Below, in pieces: positions 1 through 9,671 of a stretch of 64,000 nt of DNA. The notes beneath the pieces were generated by a model. That model was not told the DNA's origin, searched no databases, and was given only the letters and a program-made list of their open reading frames with translations. Origin of the DNA: Pseudomonas lalucatii (GTDB lineage Bacteria; Pseudomonadota; Gammaproteobacteria; Pseudomonadales; Pseudomonadaceae). The stretch spans positions 1,426,001 through 1,490,000 of the forward strand of contig NZ_JADPMV010000001.1 of NCBI RefSeq assembly GCF_018398425.1. The letters run 5' to 3'. The position numbers and the translations under genes are program-made. Position 1 is the stretch's first letter. Each line of letters begins with the position of its first letter.

Positions 1-1042
1 CCAACTGGCTTTTGTTTGCAGCGTGAAGATCGAAGAACTTGCGGCGGGCGTGGGCCATGCAGCCAATTTCGGTGATGCCTTGCTCGAAGCTGGCCTTGTA
101 GCCCGCGAAGTCGTCGCAGACCAGCTTCCCATTCCACTGACCCAGAAAATTGCGCGCATGCTCGCCGGCACGGCTGGGGCTGAAGTCGTACACCACGGCC
201 TTCAGGTTGGCGAACGGCGTGGTGCTGTAGGCCCAGACGTAAGCCCGATGGGTTTTCTTCTCGCCCGGCGCGAGCATTTGCACCGGGGTTTCATCAGCAT
301 GGATCACGCGTTGGGCCAGCACGGCTTCGCGCAGGGCATCGACCAGCGGCTGGAGCTGCACGCCGGTTTGTCCGACCCACTGCGCCAGTGTCGAGCGGGC
401 GATGGCCAGGCCGGCACGGCCAAAGATTTTCTCCTGCCGGTACAGCGGCAGGTGGTCGGCGAATTTGGCCACCATCACGTGAGCCAGGAGGCCGGCGGTG
501 GGGATGCCCTTGTCGATCACTTGGGCCGGCACGGGTGCCTGGATCAGGGTTTCGCACTGGCGACAGGCCCATTTGCCACGCACGTGCTGCTCAACGGTGA
601 ACACGCCCGGCGTGTAATCCAGCTTTTCGCTGACGTCTTCACCGATGCGTTGCAGCTGGCAGCCGCAGGCGCACTGGGTGTTCTCCGGCTCGTGACGAAT
701 CACGGTGCGCGGAAATTGCGCTGGCAGCGGTGTGCGCTTGGGTTGTTGGCGCGGTTCGGCTGGAGCAACTGGGAGATTGACGGCTTTCAGCTCCGCCTCG
801 ATGGCGGCGATGTCGGTGTCGAGCAGGTCATCAAGCAGGCTGCCCTGGTCAGGGCTCAGTTGCTCGCTGCGCTTGGCGAACTTGTTCCGCTTGTACCAGG
901 CGATTTCATGGGTGAGCTGCACGATGATTGTTTGATCGCGGTGGATCTTTTTGCCCATCACATCGACCTGCGTGAGCAACTGCGCGGCCAGTTCGCGCAG
1001 TTGCTCAGGTGTCAGTTGATCGAGATTGGGGGAGGAATTCAT
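1..1042 (-). CDS. tnpC: IS66 transposase TnpC (partial, residues 1-347 of 508)
   Basis: DDE transposase of an IS66 element. It starts at ATG 1042 and runs off the left edge after about 347 codons; the full-length 508-residue version is at 36800-38326. The visible part holds the N-terminal leucine-zipper/helix region, the cysteine-containing zinc-binding segment (CACGC, then CRQCE) and the first part of the catalytic domain (HADETPV). It lies downstream of tnpA and tnpB in the usual IS66 order. No frameshift is visible. Confidence 0.93.
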   Translation of the reverse strand, partial: MNSSPNLDQLTPEQLRELAAQLLTQVDVMGKKIHRDQTIIVQLTHEIAWYKRNKFAKRSEQLSPDQGSLLDDLLDTDIAAIEAELKAVNLPVAPAEPRQQPKRTPLPAQFPRTVIRHEPENTQCACGCQLQRIGEDVSEKLDYTPGVFTVEQHVRGKWACRQCETLIQAPVPAQVIDKGIPTAGLLAHVMVAKFADHLPLYRQEKIFGRAGLAIARSTLAQWVGQTGVQLQPLVDALREAVLAQRVIHADETPVQMLAPGEKKTHRAYVWAYSTTPFANLKAVVYDFSPSRAGEHARNFLGQWNGKLVCDDFAGYKASFEQGITEIGCMAHARRKFFDLHAANKSQL

Positions 1043-1103
1043 GCCGCTGATTGTGCCAGAGCAGGCGGTCAGCGCAGATACACCGATGGGCTAATGGCCG
1101 GTA

Positions 1104-1439
1104 CTACAGCACTGTGATTGCGCCGGCTGCACCTACGCGCTGCCAGGGCAAACCCAGAACCAACGCCTGAAGTTGCTCGGCGTCGAGTTCGACTTCCGAA
1201 CCGTGGCGGATGCCTGGCCAGTGAAACTTGCCCTGGTTTAACCGCCGCGCGGCCAGCCAGATCCCCACGCCGTCATGCACCAGGACTTTCATGCGGTTGG
1301 CGCGGCGATTGGCGAAGAGATAAGCGCAGTGCGGCTTCGCCGCACCGAACACGGACACCACACGCGCCAACGCGGTATCGGTACCGGCACGCATGTCCAT
1401 CGGCTCGGTGGCGAGCCAGATAGTATCGATGCGGATCAC
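1104..1439 (-). CDS. tnpB: IS66 accessory protein TnpB
   Basis: IS66 Orf2 family, an accessory protein needed for IS66 transposition. The GTG at 1439 is preferred as start because it overlaps the tnpA stop by 4 bases (GTGA) and gives the usual ~111-residue length. Family signatures are visible: MDMRAGTDTA near the N-terminus, then FANRRANRMKVLVHDGVG. Identical to the copy at 36403-36738. Confidence 0.92.
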   Translation of the reverse strand: MIRIDTIWLATEPMDMRAGTDTALARVVSVFGAAKPHCAYLFANRRANRMKVLVHDGVGIWLAARRLNQGKFHWPGIRHGSEVELDAEQLQALVLGLPWQRVGAAGAITVL

Positions 1440-1753
1440 TGGGCGAGCCCACGGATAAAACGGGCGCATCCTTCAGGATCGGAGGCTGGCCATTTCACCG
1501 TGACCGATTGCTCGCCAAGCGGTAGCTCGATAATCACCGCTGCTTCAGCCGGTCGTTTGGGCGTAACCCTCGCTGGAACGAACGCCGGCAACGCAGCTGG
1601 CAGTTGATCTCGATAAAGCGGTAGCCACTTGCGAATGACGTTGGCGTTGATACCGTGGCGAATGGCAATGCTGGATACGCTCGCACCGGGTTGCAGGTAC
1701 TCCTGAACAACCTGGGCCTTGAACGGCTTGGGGTAAGAGCTTCGTTGGCGCAT
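1436..1753 (-). CDS. tnpA: IS66 accessory protein TnpA (helix-turn-helix)
   Basis: Small 105-residue DNA-binding protein of the transposase_8/IS66 Orf1 type. It has an N-terminal helix-turn-helix (YPKPFKAQVVQEYLQPG, then SVSSIAIRHGINANVIRKW). First gene of the tnpABC operon, starting about 100 bp inside the inverted repeat and overlapping tnpB by 4 bases. Identical to 36089-36406. Confidence 0.92.
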   Translation of the reverse strand: MRQRSSYPKPFKAQVVQEYLQPGASVSSIAIRHGINANVIRKWLPLYRDQLPAALPAFVPARVTPKRPAEAAVIIELPLGEQSVTVKWPASDPEGCARFIRGLAQ

Positions 1754-1853
1754 GGAAATCCCGGCGATAAGGGCTATCGCGTCCGCTTAAAAATACGCGG
1801 ACACCATCGCCCTTAATGCGGGAGTTCGGAAGGTGACTTGGCTGGACGCTTAC

Positions 1854-3120
1854 CTTGGCCCACAATCCCTATCAGGTTCACTCCGTCACGGTCTGACCTA
1901 TTTCGCCATCACGTGCTTACCGCCTGTGCTCCTTGTGAAGTCTGTGGGTTACTGTTTTCACTTCCCCGTAGGGCATGCCGTAAAGAGTTCGGCTCGATAC
2001 GTAGAGCCCTTGGCCAACACGGCCCAAAGGGTTCTGGCAAGCTTGTTAGCCACTGCGGCTACTACCACGTTATAAGGCCGCCTGGTTAACAGGCTTTCAG
2101 CCCACGCTGACCGATGCCCTTGATTCAGGATCGAACGAGCGGCATGCATCAACAGCGTGCGTAGATAGGTATCTCCGCGCTTGCTTAACCCCAGTTGCCG
2201 GACTCTACCGCCGGTGCCCGTTTGTCGAGGAACCAGTCCCAACCAGGCAGCGAACTGACGACCAGAATTAAAGGTTTTCGCGTCTCCCAGTGAGGCGACA
2301 GCGGCAGTCGCGGTCAATAGACCAATTCCGGGAATCTCTGCAATTTTCTGGCAGTCGGAGCTTTCGCGCAGGCACTGTTTCAAACGGAGTTCGATCTTTC
2401 GAATTTCCTCATCCAGCTGAATAACCCGCGCCCACTGATCGCGTAGGCTGTCCAATAACATGGAAGGCAACCGATGCTCAGCAGCGACCAATGCCTCCGG
2501 TACGGACTTGCTCAGCTGGGCATAACCCTCTGGCAGCACAATTCCGAACTCGTAAAGCAGGCCACGTAAGCCATTGCTCTGCATGATGCGAAATTTCAGC
2601 AGCTGCGCGCGGATACGGTGCAGTGAAAGGATCGCCTGCTGATCCGCCTGCTTGATTGCAACCAAGCAAGCACCGGGCTGCTGCACCGCTGTCCAGATGG
2701 CCTGGGCGTCAGCCGCATCCGTCTTGTTGCGCAGCACAAAGGGCCGTACCGAGCGAGGGGCGAGTAGTCGTACCTCATGTCCCTGCTGCTGCAGTTGACG
2801 CGCCCACCAATGGGCACTACCACAGGCCTCGATGGCCACTAGGCTGGTCGGATAGTTCGCGAAGAACGGCAGAACTTCCTCACGTCTTAAATTGATCCGC
2901 TCGATTGTTCCGCTGCTCTGATTGACGGTGTGCAGTTGGAATACCTGCTTAGCAATGTCTATCCCGATAACGCTATCTTTCATGGTGGATCCTCCTGCTC
3001 AAGTGGCGCGGGTTAACCACTCTCCACTTTGGCACGTCGATGCCGTGGCAGTGAGGATCCTCTCCTTCATGGAGGGACCACTGCTGCGGTCGGCCCGCTG
3101 CCGGGGGGCGTCCATATAAG
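1854..3120 (-). mobile_element. IS1111-type (IS110 family) element, left part with transposase
   Basis: Holds the transposase gene plus 137 bp upstream, ending in the subterminal inverted repeat ggcgtccatataag (3107-3120). No matching right end follows the stop codon: the element stops abruptly at the IS66 end at 1853. The missing right end, with the same 14-base repeat in opposite orientation relative to the gene, is at 38366-38522. Re-joining the two parts and removing IS66 plus one 8-bp duplication gives an element of about 1.42 kb, normal for this group. Confidence 0.8.
1958..2983 (-). CDS. IS110/IS1111-family transposase (DEDD recombinase)
   Basis: 341-residue RNA-guided DEDD transposase. 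The N-terminal RuvC-like domain shows the acidic residues in GIDIAK (residues ~8-13), VAIEACGSAHWW (~50) and KTDAADAQAIW (~90). The C-terminal transposase_20 domain has IPGIGLLTATA and FAAWLGLVPRQ, followed by the serine-containing stretch GGRVRQLGLSKRG. The reading frame is intact. The 3' non-coding end, which in this group encodes the guide RNA, was split off by the IS66 insertion and inversion, so this copy should be unable to move alone unless a guide is supplied from elsewhere. Confidence 0.92.
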   Translation of the reverse strand: MKDSVIGIDIAKQVFQLHTVNQSSGTIERINLRREEVLPFFANYPTSLVAIEACGSAHWWARQLQQQGHEVRLLAPRSVRPFVLRNKTDAADAQAIWTAVQQPGACLVAIKQADQQAILSLHRIRAQLLKFRIMQSNGLRGLLYEFGIVLPEGYAQLSKSVPEALVAAEHRLPSMLLDSLRDQWARVIQLDEEIRKIELRLKQCLRESSDCQKIAEIPGIGLLTATAAVASLGDAKTFNSGRQFAAWLGLVPRQTGTGGRVRQLGLSKRGDTYLRTLLMHAARSILNQGHRSAWAESLLTRRPYNVVVAAVANKLARTLWAVLAKGSTYRAELFTACPTGK

Positions 3121-3304
3121 ACCATCCCTAGGGACCGATATTCTCAATCCGAGCTTTCCTCTATTCGTTTGTGTGGGCACTGCCTGGCGTTTAAATCCAA
3201 AGCCTTCGTCGCTGACGTACAAGCCCGTGGAAAATGGCGAGCTATTTAATCAGCTTGACCTTCACCGGTACACCACAACAATCCCAAATAAATAGGTGAC
3301 GACA

Positions 3305-4183
3305 ATGTTCAAGTCATTGAGGCAAGGCATATTCTTTTTGGCCGTTTCCCTGTGTCCGCTCGCAGGAGCGACCGAAGGTGGTGGTGGTGCCTACGCCAAT
3401 GGTGCTGACAGTTTCATGGTTGCGGCGCTGCCGCCACCGGGTAATTACCTAGTCAGCTACAATGCGTACTATCGTGCTGATGAATTCGCCAACCCCTCGC
3501 CGGTCTTTGATAGCTTCAAGGTGGAGAGTTACGCATCAGTCTTACGCGCTATTCACGTTTCCGATAAGAAGATCCTTGGCGGTAACTGGGCAATGCTCGC
3601 ATTCCTTCCATACGTCAACGTTGATCTTGATATGGGCTTTGCCAGTCAGCGGCGCGGTGGAATGGGGGACATCATCGTTGACCCGTTTGCTATCGGTTGG
3701 CATTCAGGCAACTGGCATTGGGCGGTCGGCATGGACATCTATCTTCCGACCGGTCGCTACGACAAGGACCAACTGGTAAACATCGGTCGCAACTACGTAA
3801 CGCTAGAGCCGATTTTTGCCTTCACTTACAGGAATCCGGCCGGATACGAGTTCTCGATGAAAACCATGTTCGATTACAACTTCGAGAACACTGACACCAA
3901 TTACCGTTCCGGCAAGGAACTGCATGCCGACTTCATAGCGGCAAAGCATTGGGGACCTTGGGCAGTAGGCGTTGGCGGTTACGCTTACCAGCAAGTAACG
4001 GGTGATAGCGGGGGGGGCGCCGTATTCGGCGATTTCAAGGGCCGAGTCTACGCCCTTGGTCCCCAGGTCTCGTACACTGGTCCCACCGGCTTCAATATCT
4101 CCGGCAAGTTCCAACATGAGTTCGATGCGCGTAACAAACCTGAAGGTGACAAGCTCTGGATCACCTTCTCATTCGCGCTTTGA
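3305..4183 (+). CDS. Outer-membrane channel, SphA / phenol MetA-pathway family
   Basis: 292-residue protein of the family annotated as phenol-degradation meta-pathway outer-membrane proteins, putative channels for aromatic substrates. A signal peptide is clear (MFKSLRQGIF..., cleavage near AGA-TEG). The rest alternates aromatic and glycine residues as in a beta-barrel and ends in a terminal aromatic motif (WITFSFAL). ATG 3305 is preferred over the in-frame GTG 3296 because AGGTGA lies 5 bases upstream. A dehydrogenase follows 51 bp later on the same strand, so the two probably form an operon for uptake and oxidation of an aromatic aldehyde or its precursor. Confidence 0.78.
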   Translation: MFKSLRQGIFFLAVSLCPLAGATEGGGGAYANGADSFMVAALPPPGNYLVSYNAYYRADEFANPSPVFDSFKVESYASVLRAIHVSDKKILGGNWAMLAFLPYVNVDLDMGFASQRRGGMGDIIVDPFAIGWHSGNWHWAVGMDIYLPTGRYDKDQLVNIGRNYVTLEPIFAFTYRNPAGYEFSMKTMFDYNFENTDTNYRSGKELHADFIAAKHWGPWAVGVGGYAYQQVTGDSGGGAVFGDFKGRVYALGPQVSYTGPTGFNISGKFQHEFDARNKPEGDKLWITFSFAL

Positions 4184-4234
4184 CCTTGCCTCAGAGTATT
4201 CAATCCCGCTTTCAAACTCGGCTTGGAGCCTGTC

Positions 4235-5722
4235 ATGAATGACGTCATTCTGCTACCTGAAGTTCGCGATTTCCTCTCGCGTGGTCATGCCCACTTCATT
4301 GGCGGCGAGTTCCGCTCGGGCGCCTCCGGACATCGGATCCCGGTTTTCGATCCAGCGACAGGTGAGGTGCTAGCTCATGTCGCCAGCGCTGACCCGCGGG
4401 ATATCGATGCGGCAGTTAGTTCTGCCAAGGCTGCGTACCATGGTGCATGGGCGCAAACATTGCCTTACCAGCGCGGGGTGATCCTCAATCGATTCGCCGA
4501 TATCTTAGAGCAGAACGGCGAGGGATTGGCGCAACTTGAGTCGGTGTGTTCTGGGAAGTCCATCCATCTCTCGCGAGCTTTCGAGGTGGGGCAGAGCGCA
4601 ATGTTCCTTCGCTATTACGCGGGTTGGGCGACGAAGATCAACGGAGAAACCATGACACCGTCCTTCCCGTCGATAGCCGGCGAGCGTTATACCGCCTTCA
4701 CTCGCCGTGAACCTGTTGGTGTAGTCGCCGGGATCGTGCCGTGGAATTTCTCAGTGATGATTGCCATCTGGAAGATCGCGTCAGCTCTGGTTACCGGGTG
4801 CACTGTGGTGATCAAGCCCAGCGAGTTCACCCCATTCACCTTGCTACGCATTGCAGAACTCGCAATCGACGCGGGTGTGCCTGCCGGCGCCTTCAACGTA
4901 CTAAATGGTGATGGGACGGTCGGCCAGGGGCTCATAGCGCATCCTGATATTTCCAAGGTTTCCTTCACCGGCTCGGTGCCGACAGGTCTTGCAGTAGGCA
5001 GCAGTGCAATGCTTGCCAACCTTACTCGCGTGACTCTGGAGTTGGGTGGCAAGAACGCTGCTGCTTTGCTTGAAGACGTCGATGTGGACCAGGCCGTGGC
5101 GGGCTTGGTTCAGACTGGCTACGTTCACCAGGGCCAAGTCTGTGCTGCGCCTGAACGAGTGTATGTGCACCGTTCGCGGTTGGACGAGGTGATGGGGAAG
5201 GTCAGTGCCGCCCTGGCTGGGCTTAAGATAGGTTCTCCGCTGGATGAAAGCGTGCAGTTCGGTCCCCTGTCTAATCGTGCGCATTTCGAAAAGATCTGCC
5301 ACTACTTCGAGATCGCGCGCAAGGAGGGGCGGATCATCTGCGGCGGCAAGGCGCTTGGCGGTCCAGGTTACTTCGTCGAACCAACCGCAGTCCTCGCCGG
5401 CAGTCCGGCAGACCGCTTGCTGCATGAGGAAACCTTCGGCCCGATCCTTTGCTTCTTGCCCTTCGATAGCGACGAAGAGTTGCTGCAACTCTTGAACGAT
5501 TCGCCCTATGGCTTGGCGGCCAGCCTCTGGACGAACGATCTGTCAAAAGCACTGCGTATGGTGCCCAGGATCGAGGCTGGGACGGTATGGATCAACATGC
5601 ATACCTTCCTCGATCCTGCAGTACCATTCGGTGGTATCAAGAAATCCGGGACAGGACGGGAGTTCGGTACAGCCTTCATTGATGACTACACCGAACTGAA
5701 ATCCGTCATGATCCGCTATTGA
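4235..5722 (+). CDS. Phenylacetaldehyde dehydrogenase-like NAD-dependent aldehyde dehydrogenase (FeaB/StyD type)
   Basis: Full-length 495-residue aldehyde dehydrogenase. Catalytic residues are visible: Glu269 in LELGGKN and Cys303 in GQVCAAPERVY. Other family motifs are PWNFSVMIAIWK, KPSEFTP and the C-terminal PFGGIKKSGTGRE. ATG 4235 has a GGAG site upstream. The overall sequence resembles phenylacetaldehyde dehydrogenases (PhCH2CHO to phenylacetate). Some members of this group also oxidise indole-3-acetaldehyde to IAA, which would fit the iac cluster, but substrate choice cannot be read from sequence. A broken relative lies at 9015-9671. A FeaR-like regulator at 40940 would have been about 7 kb away before the 34-kb inversion. 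Confidence 0.8.
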   Translation: MNDVILLPEVRDFLSRGHAHFIGGEFRSGASGHRIPVFDPATGEVLAHVASADPRDIDAAVSSAKAAYHGAWAQTLPYQRGVILNRFADILEQNGEGLAQLESVCSGKSIHLSRAFEVGQSAMFLRYYAGWATKINGETMTPSFPSIAGERYTAFTRREPVGVVAGIVPWNFSVMIAIWKIASALVTGCTVVIKPSEFTPFTLLRIAELAIDAGVPAGAFNVLNGDGTVGQGLIAHPDISKVSFTGSVPTGLAVGSSAMLANLTRVTLELGGKNAAALLEDVDVDQAVAGLVQTGYVHQGQVCAAPERVYVHRSRLDEVMGKVSAALAGLKIGSPLDESVQFGPLSNRAHFEKICHYFEIARKEGRIICGGKALGGPGYFVEPTAVLAGSPADRLLHEETFGPILCFLPFDSDEELLQLLNDSPYGLAASLWTNDLSKALRMVPRIEAGTVWINMHTFLDPAVPFGGIKKSGTGREFGTAFIDDYTELKSVMIRY

Positions 5723-5814
5723 GGCTCAAAACTGAATTTGCGATGACCTGCTCCCCAATTTCAGTACCACGCTGAACTTAGTAGAGTCCGTTTTCCGAGC
5801 AGGAGACGGCAGCG

Positions 5815-6930
5815 TAGAAGCGTTTTACCAAAGAGCTGACTCTCGATTTTCTCAAGCAGGCCGAGGCTGGTGTACCGGTGAAGGAGCTGTGCTGGCGAAT
5901 CGGCATCAGTGATGCCTCGTTCTACACCTGGCGAGCTAAGTTCGGCGGCATGACTATTTCGGACGCCAGACGGCTGAAGGATCTCGAGCTGGAAAACAGC
6001 CGGCTGAAGAAGCTGCTCGCCGAGGCCCACCTCGACATCGGGGCACTCAAGGTAGTCGCGCGGGGAAAAGGGTAAGCCCGACAGCGCGGCGGGAGGCGGT
6101 GCAAGAGATGCAGGCGCGAACCGGAATTTCCGAGCATCGTGCCTGTCAGTAGATCGGGCTGTCCCGCTCGGTGTTGCGCTATCAGCCCCCAGCCACCGCG
6201 CAAAACACCGAGCTGCAAGCCCAACTGATGGAACTGCCCCAGGTGCGTCGGCGCTTTGGCTATCGGCGTCTGCACATCCTGCTGCGGCGTGCTAGCGTGC
6301 TGGCGTGCAGGTCAACCACAAGCGGATCTATAGCCTGTACCGAGCCGCTGGCTTGATGGTGAAACGGCGGAGGCGCCCCCACGGTGTCGCAGTGGAGCGC
6401 GAACGCCTGAGTCTGCCGAGCGCACCGAACCAGGCCTGATCGATGGACTTCGTCGTCGATGCACTGAGACAGGTCGGCGGATCAAATGCCTGACGGTAGT
6501 CGACAACTTCACCAAGTAGTCGGTCGGCATCCTGGTGGAGCATGGTATCAGTGGTTTTCGTGTCACACGGGCGTTGGACGAGATGGCGCGGTTTCGCGGC
6601 TACCCGAAGGCGATCCGCATCAACTAGGGCCTCGAATTCACCGGCAAGGCGCTTGATCAATGGGCCTATCAGCGCGACATCAAACTGGAGCTGATTCAGC
6701 CTGGCAAACCCATGCAGAATGCCTTCATCGAGTCATTCAACGGCAAGTTCCGGGACGAATGCCTCAATGAGCACTGGTTCTGCTCGCTGGCCGAAGCCAG
6801 AATCCGCATCGCTGCCTAGCGGCGGGATTACAACGAGCACCGACCGCACAGCGCCCTTGGCAACCTCACCCGGGCAGAATTTGCTGCGAAGTGGCGAGCA
6901 AGCCAGCAGCAGATGAAGCAGGAAATATTG
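5815..6930 (+). pseudogene. Decayed IS3-family (IS407-type) transposase orfA/orfB
   Basis: Remnant of an IS3-family element. The orfA frame (5815-6075) is recognisable by SDASFYTWRAKFGGM and the zipper-like KDLELENSRLKKLLAEAH, but its start codon position reads TAG. orfB (about 6070-6930) is broken by several stops and frame changes. Pieces such as [29 protein letters not shown] and DYNEHRPHSALGNLTRAEF lie in different frames. No function is expected. Immediately followed by an IS5 fragment. Confidence 0.8.
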
Positions 6931-6946
6931 ATATCAACCTCAGGGC

Positions 6947-7096
6947 CGAGTGATCAAGCGGCAGTTCGGCTACACCAAAGTGCGCTTCCGCGGACTGGCC
7001 AAGAGTACCGCGCAAATGGTGACGCTGTTTGCCCTGTCGAATCTGTGGATGGCCCGCCGACACTTGTTGGCCAGCGCAGGAGAGGTGCGCCTGTAA
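6947..7096 (+). pseudogene. IS5-family transposase 3' fragment
   Basis: About 50 codons of the C-terminus of an IS5-group transposase, ending at TAA 7094-7096. Recognisable stretches are RVIKRQFGYTKVRFRGL and the end LWMARRHLLA, both characteristic of this family. Everything upstream is missing and replaced by the IS3 remnant. The following ~100 bp may hold the rest of the IS5 right end, but I could not define an inverted repeat. Confidence 0.7.
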
Positions 7097-7307
7097 TGCG
7101 GAAAATGGCCGTCGAGAGCTGCTCACGACGGCTGAAAACACCGAAATGAGCGGGTGATCCAATCATTTTTGATCGGCTCGCCTCTTTCAAAATCGGCAGT
7201 GGCTGAAGTCAGCCAGAAATACTGGGCTACTTCAGACCATCCTTGGAGTGCAGTTATTACTGTAAATATCTATTATAGTGTCTCGCAATCATGGAAGCAG
7301 TTCACGC

Positions 7308-7784
7308 ATGAAAATCCCGAAAAAACGGCGCAATCGATATAACCCGGCCAGCGAAGATTTTCACAAGGAAGACTTTCCGTTTTACTGGTTGGCCCGTGTC
7401 CATGCCCGCTACTCAATGAACATGGAAAAGCTGCTGAAGAAGGTCGATCTGGATATCCCTCGATGGCGGGTGCTCAATATCCTTCACGAAAACCACGAGG
7501 CGAGCATTTCGGAGATATCCGAACACTCCATCGCCAAGCTATCGACCATTACCAAGATCGTCTATCGGATGAAGGATGACGGCTTGGTGGAAACCCGGCA
7601 GAGCGCCCAGGATGGCCGTGTCACTCAGGTATCCATCACCGCAAAGGGCCACCAAACGTTCCAGACCATGCACGAAGTGACGGAAGGGCTGTTCCATGCT
7701 AGCTTCCAGGGCTTGACCGAGGCCCAGATCCGCAAGCTCAACCAGACCCTAGCGACGATATTCGACAACCTGGCTGATACCTAA
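7308..7784 (+). CDS. MarR-family transcriptional regulator (candidate IacR)
   Basis: 158-residue winged-helix regulator. The family pattern is visible: helix-turn-helix around ISEISEHSIAKLSTITKIVYRM and the wing QDGRVTQVSITAKG, where DGR is the MarR signature. ATG 7308 is chosen (GGAAG 10 bases upstream); an in-frame GTG at 7278 would add 10 residues. The iac clusters of other bacteria are controlled by a MarR repressor, IacR, that responds to an IAA-derived ligand. This is the only MarR gene in the window, so it is a reasonable but unproven candidate; it lies 11 kb from iacH, isolated between IS remnants. Confidence 0.75.
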   Translation: MKIPKKRRNRYNPASEDFHKEDFPFYWLARVHARYSMNMEKLLKKVDLDIPRWRVLNILHENHEASISEISEHSIAKLSTITKIVYRMKDDGLVETRQSAQDGRVTQVSITAKGHQTFQTMHEVTEGLFHASFQGLTEAQIRKLNQTLATIFDNLADT

Positions 7785-7790
7785 GTGGTC

Positions 7791-9005
7791 TGTCCTGGAG
7801 TTGCTGGACAGGTAGTTAAGAGCTATTGCTCAAATTCCGCCGCTCAAACTCCATCGGACTGGGGTAGCCCAGCGTAGAGTGGCGGCGGCGGTGATTGAAA
7901 AAGCGGATGTAGTCGAACAGGTCGATTTTCGCCTTCTGGTAGCTGGCATAGCGCGTCAGGTACACCCGTTCGGCCTTCAACAAGTGGAAGAAACTCTCCA
8001 TCGCCGCATTACCCCAGCAGTTTCCCCGCCGCGAATGACTGGGCACGATGCGATGCCGCCGGAGCAGGGCCTGGTAGTCATAGGCGCAATATTGGCTGCC
8101 ACGATCCGAGTGAAGTAGTACCTCCGCTTGTGGCTGTCGGCGTGCAACCGTCATCTCTAGCGCGGCATGTACCAGAGCCTGGTGTATGCGATGGTGCATC
8201 GCCTAACCGACAACGGCGCATGAATAGAGATTGAGCACGACAGCCAGATACAGCCACCCTTGCGCCGTCCTCACGTAGGTCATATCCGAGACCCAGTGCC
8301 GGTTGGCATGATCCGAAGCGAACTGGCGATCCAAGTGATTCGGCGCAATGGGTAGATCGTGGCGACTGCTGGAAACCAGCCGCCAGCGCTTGCGCAACCG
8401 AACATACAGGCTTCGCGCAACAGTCGAGCGACCCGATGCCGACCACGCGTATGCCCCATGGCCGTCAATTCTGCCTTGATGCGACGATGGCCATAGATCC
8501 CATTCAACTCATGGTGGATGGTGCGGATCTCCTTGCTTAGGCTCCGATTCGCCATCTCTCTCGCTGAAGCAGGCCGCCGCTGCCAGGCATAGAAACCGCT
8601 GCGCGATACCCGCAGTAGCCGGCACATTGGTGCTACGGGGTAACGACCGGCCAACGCCTCGATGGCGCGGAATCTAACTTCGTAGGTTGCGAGAAGATGG
8701 CGAGCAATTTTTTTATAACATCGCGCTCCATGGTGACCTGAGCCAGTTGCTGACGTAGCCGACGCAGCTCCGTGCTCTCACCACGCTGCTTGCCGTTGCC
8801 CGGAAAGCATCGCCACCTTGCTGCTCGTACTGGCGCTTCCACTTGGCCAGCAGGCTCTCGGTAATGCCCAGCGTCTGGTTCACATGGCGAAACAGCGTAC
8901 AGGCAAGCACCTGGTCTACCGCCTCGTGCTTGAAGGATTCGGGAAAACTTCGTCTGGTCATGGGGCATGAACACTCCTTGCGGCGGACACTATCCATCTA
9001 AAGTC
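7791..9005 (-). mobile_element. Degenerate IS3-family element
   Basis: Remnant between the MarR stop codon and a broken dehydrogenase gene. The left boundary is inferred from the change of context right after 7784 (tgtcctggag at 7791). The right boundary near 9005 is approximate, since I could not pair clean inverted repeats. The transposase inside is disrupted. Its insertion removed the C-terminal half of the dehydrogenase pseudogene that follows. Confidence 0.6.
7816..8961 (-). pseudogene. IS3-family transposase orfA/orfB, frameshifted
   Basis: orfA begins at ATG 8961 (MTRRSFPESFKHEAV) and changes frame near 8810 before ELRRLRQQLAQVTMERDVIKK. orfB begins near 8654 (CRLLRVSRSGFYAWQRR) and changes frame near 8390. 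It then meets an in-frame TAG at 8200-8202 where a tryptophan codon is expected, and continues to the normal end at 7816. Parts of the catalytic domain (HSDRGSQY, MESFFHLLK) are still readable. At least two frame changes and one nonsense codon make it non-functional. Confidence 0.82.
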
Positions 9006-9014
9006 AGTGTTCAC

Positions 9015-9671
9015 TCAGTCCGAGACAGACCAATTGCGTGACCTTGTCGAACTGCGCCGGCCGAATTGCACACTTCCGCCTAGGGTCGAGCTGAGGTTTA
9101 TGCCCTGCAGGGCTGCGGCGATTTTCGCCAGGGTTTCTTCCTGGTGCGAGCGATGCGCGTAGATCCGTTCTGGGGCAGCGCAGACTTGGTCTTGATGCAC
9201 ATAGCCGGTCTGGATCAGGCCAGCGACAGCCATGCCGAGGTCCGCATCGGGCAGCAGTACTGCGGCGTTTATGCCGCCCAGAATCAACGTCACGCGGGCG
9301 AGGCTGCCGGCCATGGTGCTCTGGCCGACCTCGAACATCCGCGGCAGGTGGATGGATTTGCCCAAGCAGAGGGTTTCCAATTGCGCCAACTCCTCGCCGT
9401 TGGCTTCGATGAGATCGGTGAGGCGATTGATGGTTTGGCCTCGTTGATAGGGAGCAGTTTCCGCCCAGTTACTCGTGAAGGCTTGACGGACTGCTGTTGT
9501 GGCCGCGGAATCATCGGCGCCGGTGACCCGAGCAATAGCTTGGCCGTTGGCCGGATTGATGGTTGGGATTCGCGTGGCGCAGGCACTGGCGCAGTAGCGG
9601 CCATTGATGAAGTGGGCGTGGTCGCGTTGAAGAAAATCACGCACCTGGGGCAGTAGTTGTATTTCGCTCAT
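9015..9671 (-). pseudogene. Aldehyde dehydrogenase pseudogene (paralogue of 4235-5722)
   Basis: The N-terminus (MSEIQLLPQVRDFLQRDHAH) aligns with the intact dehydrogenase at 4235. About 155 residues between FEVGQS and RVTLILGG, holding most of the NAD-binding domain, are then missing in frame. The catalytic Cys region (DQVCAAPERIY) is present. Near 9050 the frame shifts: bases encoding AQFDKVTQLV continue in another frame, and the gene is cut off by the IS3 remnant. The glutamate general base is also changed (LILGG where the intact copy has LELGG). Not functional. Confidence 0.85.

Larger units (their letters stand above)
1..1853 (-). mobile_element. IS66-family element, copy 1 (truncated by window edge)
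   Basis: Reverse-strand copy of the element that is complete at 35989-38357. Positions map as x to 37842-x, and every translated segment compared is identical. The tnpA-side terminal inverted repeat (GTAAGCGTCC reading inward) ends at 1853. The last ~516 bp, with the tnpC end and the other inverted repeat, lie left of the window. The eight bases just outside the visible end (1854-1861, cttggccc) are not those beside the tnpA end of copy 2; they are the reverse complement of those beside its tnpC end. This points to recombination between the copies. Confidence 0.95.

Noticed and set aside
23..1117. Long plus-strand open frame across the first IS66 copy
   Set aside because: It is antisense to tnpC, whose reverse-strand frame matches the intact transposase at 36800-38326.
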